From CAVQAH01 sp963784195 (GTDB lineage Bacteria; Acidobacteriota; Vicinamibacteria; Vicinamibacterales; 2-12-FULL-66-21), in assembly GCA_963784195.1 (NCBI GenBank), contig CAWARA010000007.1, positions 1 through 64,000 of the forward strand: a stretch of DNA of 64,000 bases, written 5' to 3'. The notes beneath the pieces are model-generated. The model worked only from the letters and a program-made list of their open reading frames with translations, had not been told where the DNA came from and did no database searches. Positions 29,850-41,000 of this stretch are shown here, piece after piece; within the stretch, counting starts at the first letter, position 1, and each line of letters opens with the position of its first letter. The position numbers were made by a program, and so were the translations under genes.

Positions 29850-30826
29850 CTACCGCCCTGACCGCGAGCAGGTGGCCTGATAGTCCCAGTAGTTGGGCAT
29901 CGACGCGGTGGGTGCATCGGCCACAACCTGACGCTCGGACCCGTCGTCAGCAGTCATGAAAATTCGCATGCGACTGCCCATACGGAGACTTCGTCTCCGA
30001 CACTCGACGTGAATCTGTTGTACAGCACTGCGCGACCGTCCGCAGTCCAATCGGGATCGAACAATCTTCCAGAAGCGAGCGTCCTCCAGCCGGATCCGTC
30101 GGCGTTGAGAACCCCGATGCCGAAGAACGATGCGAAGACGATAGACGTCCCATCGGGAGACCACGCGGGATCGGATTGACTCGGGATTGACCCATTGATC
30201 AGCCGCCGTGGACTCGAACCGTCGGCATTGACGACGTAGATCTGCCACGACTCGTCATAATTCGCGCGGACGAATGCGATCTGTCGTCCATCGGGCGACC
30301 AAATCGGCATCTGAAGGGAATCACCTGGCTGGACGAAATCACTGGCGACGACCCGTGTGGGCGCGGAACCGTCGGCATTCATCACAAAAATTCCGCCCAC
30401 GCCGCAGCAGAGTGAGTTGAAGACAATCCTCGCACCGTCAGGCGACCAGTTCGGGAATCCGCCGACGCCGAGTCGCATCTGCCCGGACCCGTCGGCGTTC
30501 ATGACGTAAATGCCGCCATCGACGCCGGTGAAGGCGATTCGCCGGCCGTCGCGCGACAATGCCGGGTTTCGCCCGCTCGCCAGCCGCGTCACACTGGATC
30601 CGTCGGGACTCATCACGTAGATAAATGGAGACCCGTCCCGAGTGCTCACAAACGCCATCGTCCCGATTGCTTGGGGAACAGGGGGCGGCGGAGGCCCTGT
30701 GTCGCCCGGTGTGGGGGTCGGCGCGGAGGGGCTGCGCGGAGCCTTGTCGCATGCGGGCGCGGCCGGGACGAGGAGCAGGGTCGACCAGATCAGCAGGACA
30801 TGGCCAGACTTCCGCCCTGTGCTCAT
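29850..30826 (-). CDS. TolB-like (PD40) lipoprotein, C-terminal frameshift
   Basis: An exported propeller. Signal peptide ending in AAPAC, a proline-rich linker, then about six blades of the form I-Y-V-M-N-A-D-G-S, ...P-x-W-S-P-D-G-x-x-I-x-F (for example NADGSGQMRLGVGGFPNWSP). One frame ends at 29954 with an unrelated tail. The last blade continues in another frame (RIFMTADDGSERQVVADAP) to the stop at 29850, so one indel lies near 29970-29995. With repair it is about 325 residues. Such proteins resemble TolB and the outer domains of acidobacterial kinases. Confidence 0.82.
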
Positions 30827-30998
30827 GTTTGCTCCTCTCTTTGCCTATCGCCTAAACGCTGACGTGAGAGAAACCGGACAGCTGATGAGGATCGGCGCCC
30901 GGCTTTCAGCGCTCCGCTTAGGTTCGCTTCCGGATCGCCTGGGATATAGTCGTCTGCCGCACGAACATCGACTACTCGACACGCGATCAGGAGATCCA

Positions 30999-31628
30999 AT
31001 GAGAATCGCCATCGCCTCGGTCCTGCTGTTCCTATCCGCCGGGAGCGGACTCGCCCAGACGCGTGCATCCGGCCCATGGTGGCCGAACCCGACGTGGGGC
31101 GCGGGAGATCAGGCTGGAGCGTCGAACTGGATCACACCAGAGAAGATCGTCGAAGCCGTGAGGCTCGTGAAGACCGGGAAGGTTTACGAGATCGGTCAGG
31201 TGTACGAGAAGGGCAACAGTCGCCGACGTGCTGGGCGCCCTCAAGCGTCAGGGCCTTGCGGAAGCGGACCTGCGATCGGGTGACGCCTGCTCTTCCGCTA
31301 TGGCTGGTCGAGATTCTGGAAAGAGCCCGCGAAGTATGACGCGGAACCGCCGGGCATCGGGCTCGAGGTGGCACGCTGGGTCGCCGAGCGCAAGGCTTCG
31401 ATGGTTGGGAGCGATCAGTCGGGAACGGAGGTCCAGCCGAGCGCCGACGCAACCCAGGCCTACCCCGTGCACCAGGAGCTGATAATGAAGAACGGGATCT
31501 ACAACCTCGAGAACCTGACGCTCGAGGAGCTGTCGCGCGACGGCGTGTCAGAGTTTCTGTTCGTCTTTACGCCTGTCCGCTTCAAGGGAGCCACGGGCTC
31601 GCCAGGACGTCCGATCGCGATTCGCTGA
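30999..31628 (+). pseudogene. Cyclase-family (kynurenine formamidase-like) remnant with internal deletion
   Basis: The N-terminus (ATG at 30999) has a signal peptide (ASVLLFLSAGSGLAQ) and GPWWPNPTWGAGDQAGASNWIT, typical of secreted cyclase-family proteins (PF04199). After about 70 residues the sequence jumps, with a frame change near 31215, into the C-terminal part (ADVLGALKRQGLAEADLRSG; FRYGWSRFWKEPAKYD; PVHQELIMKNGIYNLENLTL) and ends GATGSPGRPIAIR. A second frame change lies near 31290. About 130 residues, including the metal-binding HxGTHxD region, are missing. It cannot be active as given; a collapsed assembly is possible. Confidence 0.82.
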
Positions 31629-31655
31629 GCGGTCGCCATACGGTTGGCACGTGAA

Positions 31656-31738
31656 GTCCGTGGTCCGTGGTCCGTATCTCGCCGCGCAAACCCGAAAAGG
31701 CGCGCGGCGAGACACGAGCGACGAGCTACGAACCACGG
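31656..31738. repeat. Intergenic inverted repeat, family D (second copy)
   Basis: Inner arms CTCGCCGCGC (31678-31687) and GCGCGGCGAG (31702-31711) are exact complements. The outer arms carry CCGTGGTCCGT and ACGAACCACGG. It sits between the cyclase remnant and the convergent TonB receptor. Confidence 0.87.
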
Positions 31739-31748
31739 CGTCCGTGGC

Positions 31749-34700
31749 TTACCAGAGGAACTTGATACCGAGCTGCATCTGCCGCGGCGTGCCGATCGTG
31801 CTCGTGATGCGGCCAGCGTCGCTGCGGTAGTCGATGCCGTCGGCATTGTTAATGAAGATCGCCGACGTCGGCTGCCCGAAGTTGGCGCGGTTGAAGAGGT
31901 TGAACACCTCGAAGCGCAGCTGCACGCTGCGACTTCCGCCGAGCAGCAGCGCTCGTGAGACCATCAGGTCGACGGTCGCGGCTCCCGGTCCGATCAGTCG
32001 AGTTGCGCGGGGCGTTTCCGATCACGTCCTGCGGTTGCAGGCAGAACGCCGTCGGATCGAAGTACTGCTCGGGCCCGCCCTGCACCGGGTTCGCATCAGC
32101 GCCCGGGCAGAGGTCAGGATAATCCGGTGCGTCAGGGCTGAATCCTCCGCGGTTGAGGCCGCCGGTGTTCACCGAGAACGGATCGCCGGCCTTGAGCCGA
32201 ACCAGCGTGCCGACGGTCCAGTCGCGGATCAGGGCGGCTGTTACGCCCGTGCCGCCGCGGCCGTACGGCACGTTCCAGTTGACGCTGGCCACCAGCGACT
32301 GGCGGACGTCGAACGGCGACAGTCCTTTTTCCTTCAGGTCAAGGTAACGCGAGCCGCCGCCCTCGTTGTCGTAGTCGTTGCCGCCGATCGCGGATGCGCC
32401 CGTATCCTCGGACTTGCCCAGCGTGTAGGACGCCTGCATTTGCAGATCGGCCGCACGGCTGGTCACGCTGACGGTCAGGCCCTTGTACCAGGCGTCAGAG
32501 TCGCTGACGCGCAGGCGCTGGCGGCCGAAGGCCGGTTGCCGGTTCACGGTCCCCGGCGGGATGACGAGACGATCGCCGACGAGTACCGCCTCGCGGCCGT
32601 TGGTAAAGATCTGACGGAACAGGTTGTAGCCGCGCGAGCCGGTGTAGCCGACCTCGATGGAGGTCCGCGCCCACAGCTCGCGTTGCATGTTGACGTTCCA
32701 CTTCACCACCGTCGGCTGATCCGGCTCGTACTGGATGCCCTCGAGCTGCGCCTGGCCAGCGAGCAGCGCTGCCTGCGTGAAGTAGGCGTTCGGAAAGTCG
32801 ATGCGCACTGTGTTCGAGCCGGTGATTCGTGAGCGGTTGAAGAACGGCGGCACCCGGACGGCAGTGTTCTGAACAAAGTTGGTGTTCGCCGTGATCAGGT
32901 CGTAGAACACGCCGGCACCGCCGCGAAGGACCATCTTGCCCTTGCCGCCAATGTCCCAGGCCATGCCAATTCGCGGCGCGAAGTTCCCTTTCGATGGGTT
33001 GACGACGATCGCTTCGACCACTTCGGCGTCGTTGAGCGTCGCCGTCGGGTTCCAGAAGTCGATGAGCTGCGACAACTTGCCGTCGACTTCGGTGATGTCG
33101 CCCGTCGGTTCGTAACGCAGGCCGGCGTTGAGCGTCACGTCGCTGCGCAGCCGCCAGTCGTCCTGGACGAAGAAGCCGAACACGCTCTGCCGCAAGCGGC
33201 GCTGGGTGTCTGAGCCTGGCTGCACCGCATCGAACGTTCGCGCGCGATCGACGAGCAGGAAGTTGTCGATCGACGCGAAGGCGAACGATCCCATCGTCGT
33301 GAAGTCCGACGTCAGATCGTACATCTGGTATTCCATGTGGCCGCCGAAACGCACGTTGTGATCACCAAGCAGCCATGACACCGAGTCGCTAATCTGGAAA
33401 TTGCCGAAGTCGTGGAACTTCGGGTTGGTCGTGCTGCCGCCCCACGCGCTCAGGCCGGTGATGCTGAGCGCGCCAATGCCGCGATCGACGTCGGTGAACG
33501 TCGTACGCGGGAAGTTGATGCCATCGTAGGACGTAGTCGAAGCCGTCGAGCTTGCTCCGCGTCATGCCGACCTGCAGGCGGTTGACGAAGCCGGCGCCGC
33601 GCACCAGCTGGTGCTCGATGGTCGTGAACTGCAGCTTCGTGTTCGGTGATCTCGCCGGAGTTCACGCGGTTCGGGTTGGTGACTTCGCCCTTGTTGAACG
33701 TGTAGCGGACGAAGACCTTGTTGACCGGCGAGAACTGGTGATCGACACGGCCCATCAGATAGTACTCATCGGTGTTTCGCGAGTCCTGGCGGACGTAATC
33801 GGCGCGCTGGGCGTCGAGCTGTCTGCCGTTAGGCTCAGGAAACGCGTCGAGGTACGGGCGCACGATCGCGTTGGCGGCGTTGCGCACCGCTGCGGTCGGA
33901 ACCTGGTAGGTCTGGGTGGTACCGAGGCGCTCGCGCAGACCCTCGTACGTGCCGAAGAAAAACGTCTTGTTCTGGATGATCGGCCCGCCCGCCGAGAAGC
34001 CGTATTGGTTGCGGCTGAAATCGGGCTCCGGCAGGTCGGCTTGCTTCGCTTCCCAGCGTTTCGCGTCCAGCGCCTCGTTGCGGTGGAACTCGAAGACCGA
34101 GCCACGGAACGCGTTGGTGCCGGTCTTGGTCGCCGCGTTGATGACCGCGCCGGTGTGACGCCCGTATTCGGCGCTGAACGAGTTGGTCAGCACCTGGAAC
34201 TCGCGCACCGCTTCGACGCCGAGCATGTTCCCCGAGGCGCTGCCCGCCTGGTTGAACTGGTCGTTCATCATCGTGCCGTCGAGCGTGAACAGGTTCTGCG
34301 TGTAGCGCGAGCCGTTGACGCTGATCTTCTGGCCGAACCCGGTGCTGGTGCTGCGGCCGCCCTGGTTGGTCAGCTGCACGCCCGGCGTCAGGTTGGCGAG
34401 CTCGATGAAGCTGCGGCCGTTGAGCGGCAGGTTCTTGATCTGCTCTTCGTTGATCAGTCCGCCGGTTGACGCGTTCGTGGTGTCTACGGTCGAGATTTCG
34501 CCGACGACGTTGACGACGTCGGCGACCTGGCCGACGCCCATGGCGAAGTCGACGACTGCCTCGCGGCCGATGGTCAGGACGATGTTCTTCCGCGACATCG
34601 TCTGGAAGCCTGACAACGCCGCCGTGACGGTGTACGGGCCAGGTGGAAGATCGGGAGCGCGGAACCGGCCAGTATCGGCCGATGACGAGCTCGCGCACGG

Positions 34701-34887
34701 CGCCGGTGTCATCGTTCCTGATGGTGATCGTCACCCCTGGCAGGACGCCACCGGTCGCATCCGACGCGGTGCCCGAGATCGTACCGCTTGCGCCCTGAGC
34801 CGAGGCCATGACCGGTACGAGAGTAGTGGTCAGGAACAGAACGAATAGGCGGAGGAACCGCGTGGACGGGCGAAGACGGTCGACCAT
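31749..34887 (-). pseudogene. TonB-dependent receptor, Oar type, multiply frameshifted
   Basis: Signal peptide and regulatory-like domain start at the ATG at 34887 (GTISGTASDATGGVLPGVTI). The frame changes near 34690, then the plug follows (NLPLNGRSFIELANLTPGV; FQVLTNSFSAEYGRHTGAVI). Further breaks lie near 33645 and 33530. The long barrel segment runs 33381 to about 32010, and after another break the end is RQMQLGIKFLW at 31749. Repaired length is about 1,040 residues. At least four indels are needed, so it is either decayed or poorly sequenced. The protein family is not in doubt. Confidence 0.85.
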
Positions 34888-34925
34888 TGATCCTCCTCGA
34901 TAAACGACGAATGGCAGACACAAGA

Positions 34926-34951
34926 AGGGCCGGTGCGGTGGCACCGGCCCT
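34926..34951 (-). terminator. Hairpin terminator of propeller copy C
   Basis: AGGGCCGGTGC (34926-34936) pairs perfectly with 34941-34951 around a 4-base loop. On the minus strand it starts 17 bases after the propeller stop and is followed by TTCTTGTGTC, a weak T tract. Confidence 0.65.
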
Positions 34952-34968
34952 GGACATGAACGCGACGA

Positions 34969-37251
34969 CTAACGCTGTACTACAGTTCGAGTCGTGCCTG
35001 GTTTTTCGAAGAACTGCGGCACGAGATACGTCAGGAAGCCGTTGAGGCCGCCACTGACGCCGTAAACCTCCCCCAGCTCCGGATTGAACGCGACGCCGGC
35101 GAAGCCGTTCGAGCGCGTTTCCGGACCTCGAATGATCATCTTCGGCGGGACGTCGCCGTTGTCGTTGATGTCCCACACGCCGATGAAGCCGGCCTGCAGC
35201 AGGCGCGGCACGCGCGGCCCTCCCCTGACGGCGTCCTCTCCGCTTTTCTCTGCCTCACGCAGCTTCTTCAGCGACGCCTCGTTCGTGTAGAGATCCGCCG
35301 CCTTCTGCGGCGTCGGCTCCTGCGCGCGGAACGCCTGGACTGCCAGGTAGATCTTGCCGCGGTCGGGATCGACCGAGAGCTGACGGAACCGCCCGAGCGC
35401 TCCGGTCATCGGCCCGGAGATCGTCCGCTTCGGCGCGACGTCGCCGTTGTCCAGCCGATTGAAGATGAAGAGCCCGTTGGGCCCTCCCACCGTGCGGCTG
35501 GCGACGACGATCGCGTTGTTCTTCGTGTCGGAGGCGACACCCACGATCTCGCGGAAGCCGGTCTTCGAGCCGCTGATCACGCGTTTCGGTTTCGCATCAC
35601 CGTTGGCGAGCCGATCGAAGATCAACACGGCACGGCCGCTGGGATCGCCGGCGAGAATCTCCCCGCTGTCGGGATCCACGTTGGCGGTGTGCGGCCGGAT
35701 CAATCCGGTGTTCGGTCCCTGAATGACGCGAACCGGCGGTTCGTTGCCGATCGCGCCGCCACGGAACACCAGGATGGCGCCGGAGAGTGCCACCGGCACG
35801 ATGATTTCGTCGTTCACGTTGTCGTACGCGAGGCCGTGCATGGTGCGGCTGAGATTCGTGTCCTGTCCTTCGATGATGCGGTCCGGAGCGACGTTTCCGT
35901 TTGCCAACCTGGCAAACGCCGAGATTCTCGGCACGCTCACTCAATTAGGGACGAGGACTTCGCCTCGCTTGCTGTCGTAGGCCGCGGCGGACGCGTTGGT
36001 GAATCCTGTGGTCGGCGTCCCCTTGGGCGCGTTGCGGATGATCCGCTTCGGTTCGACGTTGCCGGCGGCCTCGATGTCGAACACCAGCGCCGTGTGATCG
36101 CCATAGTTCGCGACCCAGAGTTCGCCATGCTTCTCGTCGTAGGCGACACCCACGGGACCGATGATGCCGGTCCGCTCGCCACCGATCACGCGGGCCGGCG
36201 AGACGTCACCGCCGGCGTTGCGCGGAAAGACGAGGATCGAATTCGATCCGTAGTTGGCGATCGCCAGCTCGTTGCGCTCGCGGCTCACGTGGATGCCCAT
36301 CGGCCATGCCAGCAGGGTGCTCTTGCCCTGGATGGTCCGCTTCGGCGCCACGTTGCCATTCGCGTCGGCGCTGTAGATGCGAATCGACGGTTTTTCAAAC
36401 CGTCCCGGCTTGTACTCGCCCGGCAGCAGGACCGCGTCGTCCGCGTACGACCGCATCTCGGTCCAGTTTCCGTGGTTCGCGGTGAACACCTCGTTGTTCT
36501 GCCCGTCGAGGTAGACGCCATGCGGATCGGCCAGCTGGGTATTCTCGCCGCGGATGGTGCGGAGCGGACGCGCCGCGCCGGTCGCCGTACGGTTGTAGAT
36601 CGAGATGCCCTGATACTGCTGGCTGGTCACCGCGATCTCGTCGCGGCCCATGTCGAGCGAGAGGCCCCACGATTGATGCGGCACGTCCAGCTCGCGGAGC
36701 GGCTTCACGTCACCGTGAGAATCGTAGGAGAAGACGTCGACGCCGCCGCCGTCGTTGTTGACGACCCACGCCTCGCGGTTCTTCGGATCGAGCGTCACGC
36801 CGGCGATGAATCCGAGATCGGTGCGCGGGCCGATGATGTGACGCTTGGGCTCGGTGATGTTCGGCGAGTTGCTGCCGCTGGCGCGGTCGTACATGAACAG
36901 GCCGCTGCGGTTCTCGTCGCTCATCACGACCAGCCCGTTCTGCGGATCGATGGCAATGCCGTCGAACGTCGGATACGGGTCTGCCACGATCCGCGTCGGT
37001 GGAACGTCGCCGCCAATGACGTCCTTGCCAGGCCAGTCGGCAGGCACGCCCAGTGCACCGGCCGGAGCGCTCCCGCGTTGCGCCGCCGCCTGTTCGGCGT
37101 ACGTCAAGTCGGGCCGCATACAGAACTCGGCCGGTTCGATGGATTTCAGCAGCGGCAGCGCCGTTTCTGCGGCGATTGGACCGGTGGCCCGGTCCTCACA
37201 CATCAGAATCACGACGGCTGCGGCGGATAACACTGCGACACGCCGTAGCAT
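34969..37251 (-). CDS. Beta-propeller protein, predicted selenoprotein (copy C)
   Basis: A 760-residue frame with TGA at 35941-35943 as residue 437; the halves 35941-37251 and 34969-35940 abut in phase. The N-terminal helix is AVLSAAAVVILMC; its C18 lies in the signal region. The only other cysteine is C44 (EPAEFCMRP). Blades are clear (GELWVANYGDHTALVFDIEA, NELAIANYGSNSILVFPRNA), and the blade GEVLVPN-TGA-VSVPRISAFARLANGN matches them across the TGA. It is closest to copy E (both have AAET, LPLLKS or LPMLKS, then EPAE-C). A hairpin terminator follows. Upstream is a candidate operator shared with the hydrolase-propeller operon at 41 kb. Confidence 0.82.
35899..35943 (-). other. In-frame UGA plus SECIS-like double hairpin (copy C)
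   Basis: TGA at 35941-35943; first hairpin 35931-35919 (CCGAG, AAT, CTCGG); second hairpin 35917-35899 (GTTTGCCA, GGT, TGGCAAAC). Same spacing as in the other copies. Another blade in this protein that also encodes RLANGD uses different codons and forms no hairpin, so the structure is specific to the TGA site. Confidence 0.77.
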
Positions 37252-37290
37252 GAGGTCCCTCCGTGGAGCGTCTGCACGAACACCCGGGCG

Positions 37291-37327
37291 CGGCAGACCT
37301 GCTGTTCTGCCGCATTGGTCAGACCGA
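37291..37327. promoter_or_regulatory. Candidate operators upstream of propeller copy C
   Basis: Two inverted repeats lie 40-76 bases before the start at 37251: CGGCAGA (37291-37297) with TCTGCCG (37306-37312), and TTGGTCAGACCGA (37315-37327). The second is nearly the same as a site at 40945-40955 before the hydrolase-propeller operon, and fits the TGGT-N3-ACC core of FadR-type regulators. Confidence 0.4.
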
Positions 37328-37351
37328 TGACGCGGTCATATAGTAGCAGCT

Positions 37352-39495
37352 TCAGAAATCCAGTGAATACGTAAGTTTTATCATCAAGGACCGGTCCGGC
37401 TGGTTCCGGGAACCCTCCTGCCGGGACTGGTTGAACACGATAAAAAGGTCGTCACCTGGGCGGTAGATGTAGTTCAGCCGGACGTAGAGCACCTGCCGCC
37501 GGGATGCCGAGTCGTACTGGACCAGAGTAGTGGTCAGCCACCGGTTGCTCAGGTTGACGTTCATCCGGGCGTTGACGGCGTGCGTGGTGAAGGCGCCCTG
37601 CGGGAGCACCACGTCGTTGAACTCGTAGGCCGTCTCGAACGAGAGGTACGCCGAAGGCCGCCAGGACGGCGTCATCTGCACATATTGGCGCGTGCCGCCG
37701 TAGAAATCCCCGCCTCCGACCCGGAATCTGCCGCCGGCCTTCCGCTTGCCGCTCGTCTCGGCTTCACCCCAGGTGTCGAGGAACTCGTAGTCGCCGGGCG
37801 GCACGAAAATGCCGGTCGCGATCTCGAACGGCGCGTCCACGCGATCGAACGTCTGCGTCGCGTTGAACCGCAGCGCGTCGTCGTTCTGAAAGCGCGACGT
37901 CGCCTGAAAGATCTGCTCGCGCGTCAACAGCCGCTGGTGGGTGTCGGTGAGGTAGACCACCTCGCCGCGGAAGACGAAGTTCCGGATGTTGAAGCGCTTC
38001 GGCCGCGGCTCCCAGATGAACGCCGTGTCGGTGCGCTGGATGTCGCGGCGGCGCACGAAGCCGACATCGTGCTGAAACTCCGGGCCGATGTAGAGGTGCT
38101 CGACGAACACCTCGTACAGGTCCGACAGCCAGTTGTATTTCACACGCCCGACCGCGTCGTTGCCATCTCTTCCCGGCGTGTCGGAGCGGCCGATGAAACC
38201 CTGAATGTCGGTGTTCTTGAAAACGGTGAAGTTCGCGTCCGCGCCGATCACGCGGTTGTAGTCGTCGCCCGAAGACTGGCGGTTCGAGGCGAACATGCCG
38301 ACGTTCGAGCGCGCGAGGATGTTGCGCTTCACGCGCGCGACGGTGTAATTGCTGGCGGTCGAGATCCTCGAAATCGTTCGTCTGCACGTTCAGGAATCCC
38401 ACGTCCATGCCCGGCCGCGCGTCCGGTGACCTTTGCGCCGGCGATGATTGGCACGGGCTCGCGATCGTCGGTCAGCCCGATGCGCCGCGAGAAATACATC
38501 TGCAGGTTGCGCTCCGCCACGCCGCCGCGACGCCCGCCGAGGCCGAACTCGAAGATGCCCGCCCGCTCGAGGAAGAACTCGCGCTTCTCGGGGAAGAACA
38601 CCGGAAAGCGCGTGAGGTTCACGATCGCTTCGTCGACGTCCGCCTGCGCGAAGTCGGTGTTGACCGTCATTTCCGCCGTCAGCGCCGGCGTGATGCTGAC
38701 CTTCACCGTCTCGAGACCGATATCGCGCAGCGCATCGACCGCCGACGGACCGCCAGGCACGGGATCTTCGAACCCGCCCAGCGCATACGGCTTGACGCGC
38801 AGCTTCAGCCCCGTGCGGATACCGTCGACACCGGTCAGGTGGCCCGCCTGTGAGACCTGCAGAAAATTGAAGTCGCGGTCCCACCCGGTCCACTGGGCCG
38901 TTTCATTCTTCCGCCGGATGAACCGCTTGAAGTTGACGCCGAACGTGTCGGCGCCCGGGCGCGACCGCAGCGACGTATACGGAATGCGGATCTCTGCGGA
39001 CCACCCCGTTTCGCTGATGGTGACGCTCGACCACCACCGCTCGTCCCACTCCAGGTTGATGTCCTGCCCCTCGTCCGTGATGAGCGCGTCGTATTGGGTC
39101 CCGAGTGGATTGATCACGAAGTGGTAGGCGTTGCGGTGATCGTGAAACGTATCGATCACGATCTCGAAGCGATCGTCGTTGGCGAGTGCATTGTCGCGGC
39201 GCATCTCACGCCCGATGATGCCGTCGCGATTCGAGTCGAAGCAGGTCGCGCCGATGTAGATCGCCTCGGCGTCGAGGAGCACGCGGATCTCGGTCCGCTC
39301 GGTGACCGGCTCCCCGACCCGCGGCTCCTGCTGAATCAGATCGCTGATGGCCTCCGCCTGCTGCCACTCGGCCTCGTCGAGGTGTCCGTCGACGCGAATC
39401 GGCGTGGACACCCTGAGTGCGCGCAGCGTCTTATCCGCCGCGCTGGGCTGCGCGTGCGCGGCGGCAGCGACTGCGCACGCCAGGACAACTCCCAA
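37352..39495 (-). CDS. CBM9/DUF5916 outer-membrane protein, frameshifted
   Basis: An N-terminal carbohydrate-binding-family-9-like domain (RVDGHLDEAEWQQAEAISDL; DDRFEIVIDTFHDHRNAYHF) is followed by a DUF5916 barrel-like domain (TADFAQADVDEA-type segment VNTDFAQADVDEAIVNLTRF; FPEKREFFLERAGIFEFG) and ends in an aromatic strand (MIKLTYSLDF), typical of outer-membrane barrels. Frames change near 38420 and 38350, within a short stretch whose middle reads MDVGFLNVQTNDFEDL. Repaired length is about 715 residues. The likely start, TTG at 39495, falls inside the left arm of the family A repeat, so the signal peptide (LGVVLACAVAAAAHAQ) looks clipped. Family members often accompany TonB receptors; the substrate is unknown. 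Confidence 0.83.
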
Positions 39496-39570
39496 CGCCC
39501 GACCGCGCGAACTCCCAAAGCAGAGCCCATCGAATGACTCTCCTGGAGTGGAGTTGGACGTTGGGAGTTG
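39486..39570. repeat. Intergenic inverted repeat, family A (third copy)
   Basis: CAACTCCCAACG (39486-39497) and CGTTGGGAGTTG (39559-39570) are exact complements; the interior holds another CTCCCAAAG and GGAGTGGAGTTGG. It lies between the hydrolase end and the DUF5916 start and overlaps that start. Confidence 0.9.
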
Positions 39571-39582
39571 ACACGAACTGCG

Positions 39583-40890
39583 TCAGTTCGTCCCACCGGA
39601 TGGGAAGCGCTTGCCGACCCATGCGAAGAGCGCATCCAGCATCCGCTCGCGCTGCTTGCCGTCACCGGCCTTCGGCCCCGACGGACTCCACGCGTGATCC
39701 GCTCCCTCGATCTTGACGATCGACTTGTCCTTCGTTCCGGCGGACTCGTAGGTCTTCTCCTGTTCCCACACGTAGGTGCCGCGATCGGCCGTGCCGACCA
39801 GCACGAGCGTCGGGACCGTCACCTTCTTGATGTTCTCGTGCAGGCGCGCGCGCGAGGCCGGGCCCGACATCGTGCTCAGGAAGACGTCGGGACGGATGCT
39901 GCGCGTGCGCGCTTCCGGCTCCAGGTTGAACACATCGGGACGATCGGAGCGGTTGGACCCGTAGGCGCGATCGGTCGGGCGCGTGATCTGATCGGTGTAG
40001 TCGAGGTCCGCTTCCGAGCGGTACAACACCATGATCGGCAGGTGTTCCGCCCGGCGCTCGATTTCGAGCCGTTGCTCCAGCGGCAGCTTCTCGAACCCGG
40101 GCTGCTTCAGCAGCGACCGATAGAGATTCCGCTCGCGGATGTACCCGCGCGCCCGCTCGGTCAGCCGCTCGGCGCGCGCCCATTGCGCGTCGCGGAACTT
40201 CTTCGTGAACTCCGGCGAATAGCGGCTGGACTCCGGCGGCATGCGGAATCCGTTCGCGGGATTGAACATGTCCAGCGCGGGATCGACCGAAAGGGGATCG
40301 CTCTCGTCGATGATCGACGGGTCGAGGTGGTGCGTGAGGTGGAGCCCTTCGCCCTCGTTCGCGTTCAGGATCACGATGCCATCCGCCGGCATCATCTCGT
40401 GCTTGTTGAGATCGGGTGGATCGCCGGCGGGCGTTTCCTTGAGACGATTCGGCGGAGCGGTCTCCGCCTGACTCTGATAGAACGCGAACAGCGATCCGCC
40501 GCCGCTCTGTCCGGTGAAGATGACGCGTTCGAACCCGCGCTCCTTTCTGAGGTAGCGCACCGCCGCCGCGATATCGAGTAATAGTTCCTCGTGAATCCCA
40601 TGCTCTCCCCACCATCGGCTCTTCATGCCGAAGCCGGCGTATCCGCGCTCGGCTGCCGGACGCAACATGTAGTGCCGCTGCCGGTCGTCATTGGGATGCA
40701 TCGTCACGATCACGGTCTTGGGCCGCTTCGAGGGAATCGAGTACAGCATCCCTTCGGTGACGACACCGTCATCCGCCTTGATGGATGTCTGCTCGAGCAC
40801 GATCGGATCCGCAGTCTGAGTGCTGGGCCGCACCGAGGAGCTGCCCACGAGGAGTGCCGTCGCCACACCAGCGATCAGGAATCGTTTCAT
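39583..40890 (-). CDS. Exported alpha/beta hydrolase
   Basis: A 435-residue protein with a signal peptide (FLIAGVATALLVGSSSV). The nucleophile elbow is GQSGGGS; the oxyanion strand TVIVTMHPND precedes it. Toward the C-terminus the acid and histidine can be placed in VLVGTADRGTYVWEQ and IEGADHAWSPSG. This is an alpha/beta hydrolase of the dienelactone hydrolase-like or acyl-peptidase-like class, with a long insert of about 150 residues between elbow and acid (EGLHLTHHLDPSII). The start at 40890 is preferred to 40908 because the signal peptide then begins MKRF. The substrate is unknown. Confidence 0.8.
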   Translation of the reverse strand: MKRFLIAGVATALLVGSSSVRPSTQTADPIVLEQTSIKADDGVVTEGMLYSIPSKRPKTVIVTMHPNDDRQRHYMLRPAAERGYAGFGMKSRWWGEHGIHEELLLDIAAAVRYLRKERGFERVIFTGQSGGGSLFAFYQSQAETAPPNRLKETPAGDPPDLNKHEMMPADGIVILNANEGEGLHLTHHLDPSIIDESDPLSVDPALDMFNPANGFRMPPESSRYSPEFTKKFRDAQWARAERLTERARGYIRERNLYRSLLKQPGFEKLPLEQRLEIERRAEHLPIMVLYRSEADLDYTDQITRPTDRAYGSNRSDRPDVFNLEPEARTRSIRPDVFLSTMSGPASRARLHENIKKVTVPTLVLVGTADRGTYVWEQEKTYESAGTKDKSIVKIEGADHAWSPSGPKAGDGKQRERMLDALFAWVGKRFPSGGTN

Positions 40891-40944
40891 AGGGCGGGAT
40901 TCTAGCAACTCCCACGGGCGCCGCCCAGAGCGAAGAATTTTTAA

Positions 40945-40998
40945 TGGTCAGACCGAAGACTGGACATAAGAGTTACAATCACAACCACGTCAGGAGGG
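40945..40998 (+). promoter_or_regulatory. Operator-like site, -10 box and ribosome site of the hydrolase-propeller operon
   Basis: TGGTCAGACCG (40945-40955) matches the site before propeller copy C. A good -10 box, TACAAT, is at 40974-40979, and AGGAGGG at 40992-40998 precedes the ATG at 41001. The operator would overlap the -35 region, suggesting repression. The -35 itself is weak. Confidence 0.45.
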
Positions 40999-41000
40999 TT

